From Lachnospiraceae bacterium UBA4338 (GTDB lineage: Bacteria; Bacillota; Clostridia; Lachnospirales; Lachnospiraceae): 64,000 nucleotides of DNA. Positions 54,353 to 61,806 of this stretch are shown here, piece by piece (the first letter of the stretch is position 1; each line of letters opens with the position of its first letter). The stretch covers positions 124,001 through 188,000 of the forward strand of contig DGTK01000007.1 of NCBI GenBank assembly GCA_002393735.1, written 5' to 3'. The notes below the pieces were generated by a model. The model ran no database searches and had not been told where the DNA came from. It saw only the letters and a list, made by a program, of their open reading frames with translations. Both the position numbers and the translations under genes were made by a program.

Positions 54353-55075
54353 TTAATTATGTAATGCAAATTTGCATATTGCTATATCATCTGTAACTTC
54401 ATTAACCCTTAAATCTGTAATACCCTTATTTATCATATCTTTTTTAATGCTTTCATATCTTTGAAGCTCCGATAAGATATATTCCTTTGAAGAAGCACTG
54501 CCATAACGATAAAGCGCTTTATGGCTCACATCCATAGATGACAGTTTATCATTCATTTCATCAAAGAACTTTTCAATATCATCACAGTCTTTGATATTTA
54601 CACCTTCAAAATCAAGTTTCAAAACAGTATAAAATTTCTTACCGTCCTTAAGTGTAATATCTGATATGACTTTAATATTCCACTCATCAAGAACCAGTCT
54701 TACCAGATCAAGTTCTGACTGAAGAGATATAATTGCCCATTTCATTAAAGGCATTAAATCTCTTCTGTCATAAACAATCTTAAGTCCTAATCTTCCACCC
54801 ATACCGGCAATAATAAAGCCATCGAGTTTCGTGGTTGTAACCACATTTAGTCCATCAGATAATAAACATGTGATTTGATCACTGCATCCGGACATTGCAA
54901 TATTCTGCTTTGCTTTTTCAAGCGGCCCTTCGTTGATATCCATGGCAAGCACGTGTTTAGCCCTTCCAATTTTTACCAGTTCTATCGAGAGAAAACCGTG
55001 GTCGCAGCCCACATCTGCCAGCGTATCTGACTCAGGCACCATGGATGCAATTGTTTTAAGTCTTTCAGAAAGCAT
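54353..55075 (-). CDS. trmK: tRNA (adenine22-N1)-methyltransferase TrmK-like
   Basis: A 240-residue class I SAM methyltransferase. SAM motif ADVGCDHGFLSIELV is followed by AMDINEGPLEKAKQN, and GFIIAGMGGRLG holds the catalytic-loop region. It matches the YqfN/TrmK family, which in Firmicutes sits next to the primary sigma factor gene as it does here, one base after the rpoD stop. It methylates N1 of A22 in tRNA. Confidence 0.92.
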   Translation of the reverse strand: MLSERLKTIASMVPESDTLADVGCDHGFLSIELVKIGRAKHVLAMDINEGPLEKAKQNIAMSGCSDQITCLLSDGLNVVTTTKLDGFIIAGMGGRLGLKIVYDRRDLMPLMKWAIISLQSELDLVRLVLDEWNIKVISDITLKDGKKFYTVLKLDFEGVNIKDCDDIEKFFDEMNDKLSSMDVSHKALYRYGSASSKEYILSELQRYESIKKDMINKGITDLRVNEVTDDIAICKFALHN

Positions 55076-56884
55076 TTACTCTATATAGCCCTCAAGTTTC
55101 TTAATCTTACTTGGATATCTGAGCTTACGGATTGCCTTGGCTTCAATCTGACGAATTCTCTCTCTTGTAACGTTGAATATTTTACCAACTTCCTCAAGAG
55201 TTCTTGGATTACCGTCATTGTAGCCGAATCTGTAAATAATAACCTGTTTTTCTCTCTCAGTAAGAGTATTAAGGACCTCATCAATATCCTGTCTTCTAAG
55301 TGTGCTTGTTGCAGCATCAGCAGGAAGCGGAACTGTATCATCCTGGATAAAATCCCCGAGGTGTGTATCATCTTCTTCACCTACAGGTGTTTCCAAAGAT
55401 ACAGGTTCCTGAGAAACTTTAATAATCTCTTTAACCTTTTCTACTGAAAGGCCAAGATAATCAGCAAGTTCTTCCGGAAGTGGTTCTCTTCCCAGATCCT
55501 GAGTAAGCTGGCGGCTTGCTCTTGTAAGTTTATTAATTGTTTCAACCATATGTACAGGAATACGAATTGTTCTTGCCTGGTCAGCGATGGCTCTTGTAAT
55601 AGCCTGTCTGATCCACCATGTAGCATATGTTGAGAACTTATATCCCTTGGTATAATCAAACTTATCTACAGCCTTAATTAAACCTAAGTTACCTTCCTGG
55701 ATTAAGTCTAAGAATAATAAACCTCTTCCAAGATATTTCTTTGCAATACTTACAACAAGACGAAGGTTTGCTTCTGCCAGCTGTTTCTTGGCATCCTCAT
55801 CACCTTTTTCAATCTTCTTTGCAAGTTCTATTTCCTCATCAGGAGTAAGAAGTTTAACATGACCAATTTCCTTAAGATACGCCTTAACAGGATCTTCTAC
55901 AGTACCTGCATCAGAGCCATCTTCAAGTTTGTCATAGTCTCTGTCCAAATCAACAATTTCTTCTCCCTCTTCATCCATACGAAGAAGTGTTTCATCATCA
56001 GGTTCGTCATCAAAACTTGTAGTTCTTAAAACATCGATACCTGCTTTTTCAATAATTTCAACAATAACATCAAGCTGGTCATCATCAAGACCAAATTCAG
56101 CGAATACATCAACAACACCTGTCTGATAATCAATATCTTTAACTTTTTTCTTTTTAAGTTTAGCCAGATATACTTTAAGTTTGTCAGCATACTTGGCATC
56201 CTTTGTATCAACAGGTTCCTGGCCTTCAGCAGCTTCTTCCATAGCTACTTCGTCCATAATGGCTTCAACGACTTCTTCTGCCTGCTCCATTGCCTCTAAA
56301 GCAGAATCATCATCAAGAAGTTCCAATTCGATTTCTTCCGGCATATCATCTACTGCTTTTTTGCTTCTGCTCTTTTTAGGTGCAGTTTCTTTTTTAACTG
56401 TCTCTTTTTTTGTTGTCTTAGCTGCAGTTTCTTTCTTAGCGATCGCTTCCTTTTTAGCGGTCGTTTCCTTCTTTGCTGCAGTTTTCTTAGGAGCAGTCTC
56501 TTTCTTTTGCGTTGTAGTCTTCTTAGCCGGTGCTTCCTTCTTAGCTACAGTCTCTTTCTTTACAGGAGCCTTCTTAGTTGTCTCCTTCTTGGCTGTAGTT
56601 TTAGCAGGAGTTTTGGCTGTAGTTTTTGCAGTAGTCTTTGAAGTAGACTTTGTAGTAGACTTTGCTGCTGTTTCCTTCTTTGCTGTAGTTTTAGCCGGTG
56701 CCTTGGCTGCAGTCTTGGAAGCAGACTTAGCCGGAGCTTTGGCTGCCTCTTTCTTAGTAGTCTTTGCAGCGCTCTCCTTCTTTGCTGTACTCTTAGCAGG
56801 AGCCTTTGCTGCTGTCTTGCCAGTTGTTTTGGCAGTTGTCTTTGTTGATGTTTTTGTTGTTGTTTTTGCGCTCTCTTTTTTCAC
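55076..56884 (-). CDS. rpoD: Primary sigma factor RpoD with H1-like N-terminal extension
   Basis: A 602-residue sigma-70 factor starting at a GTG with AAGGAG upstream. The last 270 or so residues hold regions 1.2-4.2 in order: DPVKAYLKEIGHV, the -10-binding KFSTYATWWIRQAITRAI, and the -35 helix-turn-helix with VTRERIRQIE. A Firmicute SigA is usually about 370 aa. Here about 185 extra residues of Lys/Ala/Thr repeats (KTTAK, PAKTTAKKE) precede an acidic region resembling 1.1. The tail resembles histone H1 or bacterial HU-like basic tails and may bind DNA. It lies between dnaG and trmK, the usual macromolecular-synthesis order. Confidence 0.96.
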   Translation of the reverse strand: MKKESAKTTTKTSTKTTAKTTGKTAAKAPAKSTAKKESAAKTTKKEAAKAPAKSASKTAAKAPAKTTAKKETAAKSTTKSTSKTTAKTTAKTPAKTTAKKETTKKAPVKKETVAKKEAPAKKTTTQKKETAPKKTAAKKETTAKKEAIAKKETAAKTTKKETVKKETAPKKSRSKKAVDDMPEEIELELLDDDSALEAMEQAEEVVEAIMDEVAMEEAAEGQEPVDTKDAKYADKLKVYLAKLKKKKVKDIDYQTGVVDVFAEFGLDDDQLDVIVEIIEKAGIDVLRTTSFDDEPDDETLLRMDEEGEEIVDLDRDYDKLEDGSDAGTVEDPVKAYLKEIGHVKLLTPDEEIELAKKIEKGDEDAKKQLAEANLRLVVSIAKKYLGRGLLFLDLIQEGNLGLIKAVDKFDYTKGYKFSTYATWWIRQAITRAIADQARTIRIPVHMVETINKLTRASRQLTQDLGREPLPEELADYLGLSVEKVKEIIKVSQEPVSLETPVGEEDDTHLGDFIQDDTVPLPADAATSTLRRQDIDEVLNTLTEREKQVIIYRFGYNDGNPRTLEEVGKIFNVTRERIRQIEAKAIRKLRYPSKIKKLEGYIE

Positions 56885-56911
56885 TTTTTTCTCCTTTTGG
56901 ATGTTATATTT

Positions 56912-58678
56912 TTAAAGATTAATTTGTACTTTCTTAATACTCTCAAGGTCTTTCTTACGCTTGATTGTCTCCATAATCATGTCATCATCATTGCCGGCAT
57001 TTTTACAGAAATCATCGTAGGCGTTGCTTTTGACCGAGATAAGAATATCTTTAACTGCTTTGGATAAATCATCTCTTGTTTCCACATCAGCTAATGACGA
57101 TGTGAAGAGCTGACCGATGTCATTTTGTTCATCCACATCTTCAAATAAGGATATGTACTTGGATTCTTCAACATGGCCCTCTTCAAGGTCGGCAAACAAC
57201 CTGTCATAAATTTCCTTATATGGCCCCACCGTGAAGTCGTCCTTGGACACATAATCCTTAATTGCGTTATAGACTCTTCTGTCATTTATCATGTAGCTGA
57301 TAAGCAGTTGTTCAGACTTTTTACCCTTATTTTCATCCCTGCCTCTGTCCAGTTTTTCCGGCACGAAAACCGGTTTTAAATCAGCCTTGGCCATAGCCAG
57401 TTTCTTAACGGATGAATCTAGGTAATCCATTGGGATTTTGAATCTTTTCGAGATGCTTTCCATATAACTTAGTCTCGTCATCTCATCGTCAAAATCCACC
57501 AGCTCCTCAATTATGAAGTTCTTGAAATATGAGGACTCATCCGGATCCTCCATATCCGTATTATTATATAAATCCGCAACCACATATAGGAAAGCATTCT
57601 CAGCTTCATCAATTCTTTTTTGGAACTCTTCTCCCCCCAGGTTCTTAATGAACTCATCCGGGTCCTTATATGGCTTAAGATTAATAGCCTTGGTTTTAAG
57701 TTTCATATTTCGGCAGATTCGCTCTGCTGCCCTTACCGCCTTAACGCCGGCCGAGTCACTGTCGAAGCAAAGGTATAAATTATGCCCTGCCTTCTCTAAT
57801 ATTCTCGCCTGACCTTGCGTAAAAGCAGTTCCAAGTGATGCCACTGCCGAATCAAATCCTGCTTTATGAAGGGATATTACATCCATATATCCTTCACAAA
57901 GGATAAAATACCCGCTTCTGGACTTTCTCGCATAATTAAATGCATACAGGTTATTACTCTTTAAGAATATTAGCGACTCCTGGGAGTTAAGATATTTAGG
58001 CTCTCCATCGCCGATTATTCTTCCTCCGAAACCTATAACCTTATCCCTGCTGTTTTGTATTGGAAAGATAAGTCTGTTCCAGAACTTACAGCTTAAGTCT
58101 CCGTTATCCCTGCTTGATGCAAGTCCGCACTCAACCAGTTCCTTACCGGTATACCCTTTGGACTTAAGATAATTAATTACGTGATGACCATTTACTGGTG
58201 CGAATCCAAGTCCAAACTTCTTCATCATCTCAGGGGTAAGTTCTCTTTCCTTGCAGTAGTCCATACCATTTTGTCCTTCAGGACATCTGAGATATTTATA
58301 AAAGTAAACGGTTGCGTCGGAATATATCTGGAAAAATCTTTCCCTCTTCTTTTCTTTCTCACTATCCGCAGCGCTGTATTTAACTTCCGGAAGCGCTATA
58401 CCGGCTCTCCCTGCCAAGATTTGTACTGCTTCCACAAAGCCCACGTTCTCGTATTTTTGAACAAAGGTAATTACATTACCTGCAGTCTGACAACCGAAAC
58501 ATTTATATATTCCCCTTGAAGGACTTACCTTGAAAGATGGTGTCTTCTCCTGATGGAAAGGACAACAGCATTCGTAGTCGGCGCCCTTCTTTTTAAGCCC
58601 CACATATGAGCCGATAACATCGACTATATCATTTTGTTCTCTTACCTGTTCTAAGAAACTTTCTTCATAAAAAGGCAT
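56912..58678 (-). CDS. dnaG: DNA primase
   Basis: A 588-residue primase that makes RNA primers at the replication fork. The N-terminal zinc finger is CCPFHQEKTPSF...CFGC, the polymerase core has the TOPRIM motif CEGYMDVISLHKAG and LCFDSDSAG, and the C-terminal third is the DnaB-binding domain. Length is normal. It follows dgt by about 45 bases and is 27 bases upstream of rpoD. Confidence 0.96.
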   Translation of the reverse strand: MPFYEESFLEQVREQNDIVDVIGSYVGLKKKGADYECCCPFHQEKTPSFKVSPSRGIYKCFGCQTAGNVITFVQKYENVGFVEAVQILAGRAGIALPEVKYSAADSEKEKKRERFFQIYSDATVYFYKYLRCPEGQNGMDYCKERELTPEMMKKFGLGFAPVNGHHVINYLKSKGYTGKELVECGLASSRDNGDLSCKFWNRLIFPIQNSRDKVIGFGGRIIGDGEPKYLNSQESLIFLKSNNLYAFNYARKSRSGYFILCEGYMDVISLHKAGFDSAVASLGTAFTQGQARILEKAGHNLYLCFDSDSAGVKAVRAAERICRNMKLKTKAINLKPYKDPDEFIKNLGGEEFQKRIDEAENAFLYVVADLYNNTDMEDPDESSYFKNFIIEELVDFDDEMTRLSYMESISKRFKIPMDYLDSSVKKLAMAKADLKPVFVPEKLDRGRDENKGKKSEQLLISYMINDRRVYNAIKDYVSKDDFTVGPYKEIYDRLFADLEEGHVEESKYISLFEDVDEQNDIGQLFTSSLADVETRDDLSKAVKDILISVKSNAYDDFCKNAGNDDDMIMETIKRKKDLESIKKVQINL

Positions 58679-58723
58679 ATATTACCTCTTTTCTATATAA
58701 AGGCATATGTTGTTATAACCACA

Positions 58724-59734
58724 TCAACCATGCCATGTCTTAGGTATAAATAATTCTTCATATTTTGAGATGGCGAATCTGTCAGTCATACATGCTATAT
58801 AATCACATACAACCCTTCTTGGATCCTCACCTCTCTCAAGTAACATTATGAATTCATCAGGCATTTCGTCTGTATGCTCCAAGAAGTATTCATACAGCGT
58901 GGTAACAAGCATCTCTGCTCTTCCCTCCTCGCTTTTGGCCTTCTTGTTCTGATAAACATGCTCGAACATAAACTTTCTCATGTCCAGCATGGCCTTGCCA
59001 ACAGTCTCTGACATGCAGATATCATTCTTTCCCATACTGTTGGTAATTATATCGTGGATAAAAGTATCCAGTCTTTCAGTCGGTCTGTTGCCGAGAATTC
59101 TTCTAAGGTCTGCAGGAATCTCTTCTTCTTTAAGTATGCCTGCTCTTATTGCATCATCTGTATCATGATGGATGTAGGCGATTTTGTCAGCGAGCCTTAC
59201 TACCTTGCCCTCTAATGTGGCAGGGGTGGACTTGGTCTGGTGGTTAAGAATACCATCTCTTACCTCAAATGTAAGATTAAGTCCCTGACCGTCTTTCTCA
59301 AGAACGTCCACAGTCCTTAAGCTTTGCTCATTATGCTCAAAGCCCAGAGTACATACTCTGTTAAGGGCTCTCTCACCAGCATGACCAAAAGGCGTATGTC
59401 CAAGGTCATGACCTAAAGCAATGGCTTCTACCAGTTCCTCATTAAGCCTTAATGCCTTGGCAATGGTTCTTGCATTCTGAGAAACTTCCAGTGTATGAGT
59501 AAGTCTGGTCCTGTAATGATCACCTTCCGGCGATAAGAAAACCTGCGTCTTATCCTTAAGTCTTCTAAAAGCCTTGCAGTGAATAATCCTGTCCCTGTCT
59601 CTCTGGAACACAGTTCTTATATCGCACTGCTTCTCATCTACCAGTCGCCCCTTTGAATTAATGCTTAAAGTAGCAAATTCACTAAGGGTTTCCTTCTCAT
59701 CTATCTCAAGTTTTTCTCTGATGGTCATAACCAT
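58724..59734 (-). CDS. dgt: dGTP triphosphohydrolase-like HD protein
   Basis: A 336-residue HD-domain protein. The conserved HRLKDKTQVF, HYRTRLTHTLEV and LGHDLGHTPFGHAGE motifs carry the metal-binding His/Asp residues. It cleaves dGTP (or dNTPs) to the nucleoside and triphosphate. The start is the ATG at 59734, or the ATG two codons later, which has a better distance to GAGG. It is first in dgt-dnaG-rpoD-trmK, a common clostridial order. Confidence 0.93.
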   Translation of the reverse strand: MVMTIREKLEIDEKETLSEFATLSINSKGRLVDEKQCDIRTVFQRDRDRIIHCKAFRRLKDKTQVFLSPEGDHYRTRLTHTLEVSQNARTIAKALRLNEELVEAIALGHDLGHTPFGHAGERALNRVCTLGFEHNEQSLRTVDVLEKDGQGLNLTFEVRDGILNHQTKSTPATLEGKVVRLADKIAYIHHDTDDAIRAGILKEEEIPADLRRILGNRPTERLDTFIHDIITNSMGKNDICMSETVGKAMLDMRKFMFEHVYQNKKAKSEEGRAEMLVTTLYEYFLEHTDEMPDEFIMLLERGEDPRRVVCDYIACMTDRFAISKYEELFIPKTWHG

Positions 59735-59855
59735 TTACCTCGCTAAAAACTTTACATAATGGTGCTTTGGAAAAGTTGCCCCATATTTAATATACTTGTC
59801 CCCTTGCTGTTTTCCTTTTTTAAAGTTAAAAAATTTCACAATTATTAAATAAAGA

Positions 59856-59905
59856 AAAGAGCTAACGAGTAATATGTACCATCTTTACTCGCTGGCTCTT
59901 TATTG
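59856..59905. terminator. Long hairpin between transposase remnant and dgt
   Basis: AAGAGCTAACGAGTAA pairs with TTACTCGCTGGCTCTT (two GU-type mismatches) around an 11-base loop, flanked by A- and T-rich runs. It could stop transcription from either side. Confidence 0.65.
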
Positions 59906-59960
59906 TTTACGCACTTATGTCAACCAAAATGTTTTTTTCTCATTCAAAACACTATAGGTT

Positions 59961-60228
59961 TTATATTTTTTCTTTAAGAAGTTCCTCAAACTCACTTTCA
60001 TCCATCCCAGCTCTTTTTGCCGCCTCGGACAGTGTAATTATATTATCAAGAAACAGACCTCTTAATACTTCAATTTTACCTTTCTCAATTCCTTGTTCTA
60101 TCCCAATCTCAATTCCTTCATTTTGAATCTGATCATATATCTCGCACATAGTCCTGCCCTCCATATTTTCACTATTAGCATTCATCTCATCAAGTATCTC
60201 TCTTTATCTTCTGCTACATTCATCATGT
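59961..60228 (-). pseudogene. Remnant of a PD-(D/E)XK (Rpn-type) transposase
   Basis: The 74-codon frame 59961-60185 contains NEGIEIGIEQGIEKGKIEVL followed by LSEAAKRAGMDESEFEELL, the standard C-terminal end of Rpn/PDDEXK-family transposase proteins of about 300 aa. Just upstream (to 60228) MMNVAEDKERYL continues the family pattern in another frame, so a one-base shift separates them. The catalytic N-terminal domain is absent. It is a scar of a lost mobile-element gene. Confidence 0.7.
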
Positions 60229-60239
60229 AATTAATTACA

Positions 60240-60596
60240 TAACAGGAAAAACCGATATGATATTTTATTAATCATCGGCGCCTGAATAGGCTATAAAACG
60301 TTTGTAATGAACCTTTAAAGAATTTAAATTGATATTCATTCTGTGAAAAGATAATAACACTTTTAAAATACCCGCACAATAGCAAAACCATAAAAAACAA
60401 CCAACACAAAAAAATTTGGTAGTATTGTATATAGAATTCGGGGGTTTGGGCATATAAGAAGTCACAAACCCTGTAAATACAAGGCTTGTGGCATTGGTGA
60501 TTTTGACGAATGATTTTTTATATAAATCACTCTCTCTTGTTTTAATGCCCTATATATGCTTTAATACTATTAGTATTAGAAAAGGGGGAAAGGCTT
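60240..60596. promoter_or_regulatory. Intergenic region with 17-bp palindrome before the Ser/His gene
   Basis: About 350 bases without a convincing gene. It contains an imperfect hairpin at 60463-60490 (CACAA...TTGTG) and a perfect palindrome TAATACTA-T-TAGTATTA at 60562-60578. The palindrome is 18 bases before the start of the next gene and right by its AAGGGGG ribosome site. It may be a repressor site; a weak promoter (TTGTTT, 17 bases, TTTAAT) precedes it. Confidence 0.4.
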
Positions 60597-61721
60597 ATGC
60601 CACCTAGCAGACACAGTAGTTCAAGTCATCGTTCAAGTTCAAGCCACAGGTCTCACAGCTCCTCGAGTCACAGATCTCATAGTTCATCGAGCCACAGATC
60701 TCACAGTTCTTCCTCACATAGTTCATCATATGGTAAGAACTCATACTCAAGAGGAGGCTCTGCAGCTACTTATTCAAGCAAGAATACAAGACCTGACAGA
60801 CCGAGATTTCATCAGCCGACCAGTTACAGTCATGCTTCCACTCATCCAACAACAAGTTATAACTGTAAGAAGCACGACTATGTCTTCTACCCTATAGGCT
60901 GGACCGATACCGCAACCGGTCAGACTTATGAAAAAGGTTATTATGATGAGAACGGTAACAAATATGAAACTCTTATCTTAAAGCATAATGAGAAGTATGA
61001 GAACGTGCCGATGCACTGCGAATACTGCGGCACTACAGTAGTCAGGGACTTAACCGATGATAACCAGACCATGGAATGCCCTAACTGTTCAGCAAATATG
61101 GTTATAGATGCGATTTTGGATGAAGAGGATAACCTTTATGCCGAGTCCATGTCATCACCATATTATACAAAACCGGCTTCCGTAAGTCCACGAATGAAAG
61201 TAACATTGATAACTGTTATTATTATTGTCACAATGTCAACTATTATGCCATGTATTACCACTTTATTTGGAGGTATGCTCTCCATTATAGGCATGCTTAC
61301 TCCTTCAAATAACAATAATAATGTTAATACAGTCAATACCAACAACAGTGCTTATACTCAGACATCAACTGCTCAGTCTTTGAGCAATACAGATATCTAC
61401 GGTAAAACCCTGTATTTGGACTATGTTGAAGACGGCTGTTTTGAATTAACCGATTCATCAACTGCATACGAAAGAATGCTTAACTGGAACAGCACTTACG
61501 AATCCTACTACGACCCATACAGCGACTGTTATCTTTGGTATAATACCGACGTCAATCCAAACACCTGGCAGTACTGGTACGAAGGCATCTCCTCCGACTA
61601 TGGCGATTATGGCTGGATGGAATATGAAGACGGTGTCTGGTACATAGAGGTTGATAATGGAGTCTGGGAAGAACTCTCCCCTTCATATGATATGTCTGAG
61701 GTATATCATTTGGCTGAATAA
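60597..61721 (+). CDS. Ser/His-rich zinc-ribbon membrane protein
   Basis: A 374-residue protein of unknown function. Residues 1-50 are an almost pure Ser/His/Arg repeat (SSSSHRSH units). A tyrosine-rich stretch with two internal cues (YPIGWTD, YDENGNKYE) leads to a four-cysteine zinc ribbon (Cys141, 144, 161, 164). One or two membrane helices (about 201-234) follow, then an Asn-rich linker and an acidic, Trp/Tyr-rich outside domain of about 110 residues. The Ser/His N-terminus is on the same side as the zinc ribbon, presumably the cytoplasm, and might bind metal. It has a strong ribosome site and is convergent with the ABC permease. Confidence 0.8.
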   Translation: MPPSRHSSSSHRSSSSHRSHSSSSHRSHSSSSHRSHSSSSHSSSYGKNSYSRGGSAATYSSKNTRPDRPRFHQPTSYSHASTHPTTSYNCKKHDYVFYPIGWTDTATGQTYEKGYYDENGNKYETLILKHNEKYENVPMHCEYCGTTVVRDLTDDNQTMECPNCSANMVIDAILDEEDNLYAESMSSPYYTKPASVSPRMKVTLITVIIIVTMSTIMPCITTLFGGMLSIIGMLTPSNNNNNVNTVNTNNSAYTQTSTAQSLSNTDIYGKTLYLDYVEDGCFELTDSSTAYERMLNWNSTYESYYDPYSDCYLWYNTDVNPNTWQYWYEGISSDYGDYGWMEYEDGVWYIEVDNGVWEELSPSYDMSEVYHLAE

Positions 61722-61806
61722 CTATCAGGCGATGCAACACCATCCCAATGGCACATTTCATCCATGTGCCGCCGGCTTCTATGGCTCCAGGCAACTTATC
61801 CATTAT

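Noticed and set aside
56181..56915. 244-codon plus-strand open frame opposite the rpoD start
   Set aside because: It is the antisense reading of the Lys/Ala/Thr repeat arm, giving a meaningless Ser/Phe/Val-rich product; rpoD is clearly the gene.
60268..60465. 65-codon minus-strand frame in the gap before the Ser/His gene
   Set aside because: No ribosome site, no recognisable domain, and it crosses hairpin and AT-rich DNA; probably not translated.
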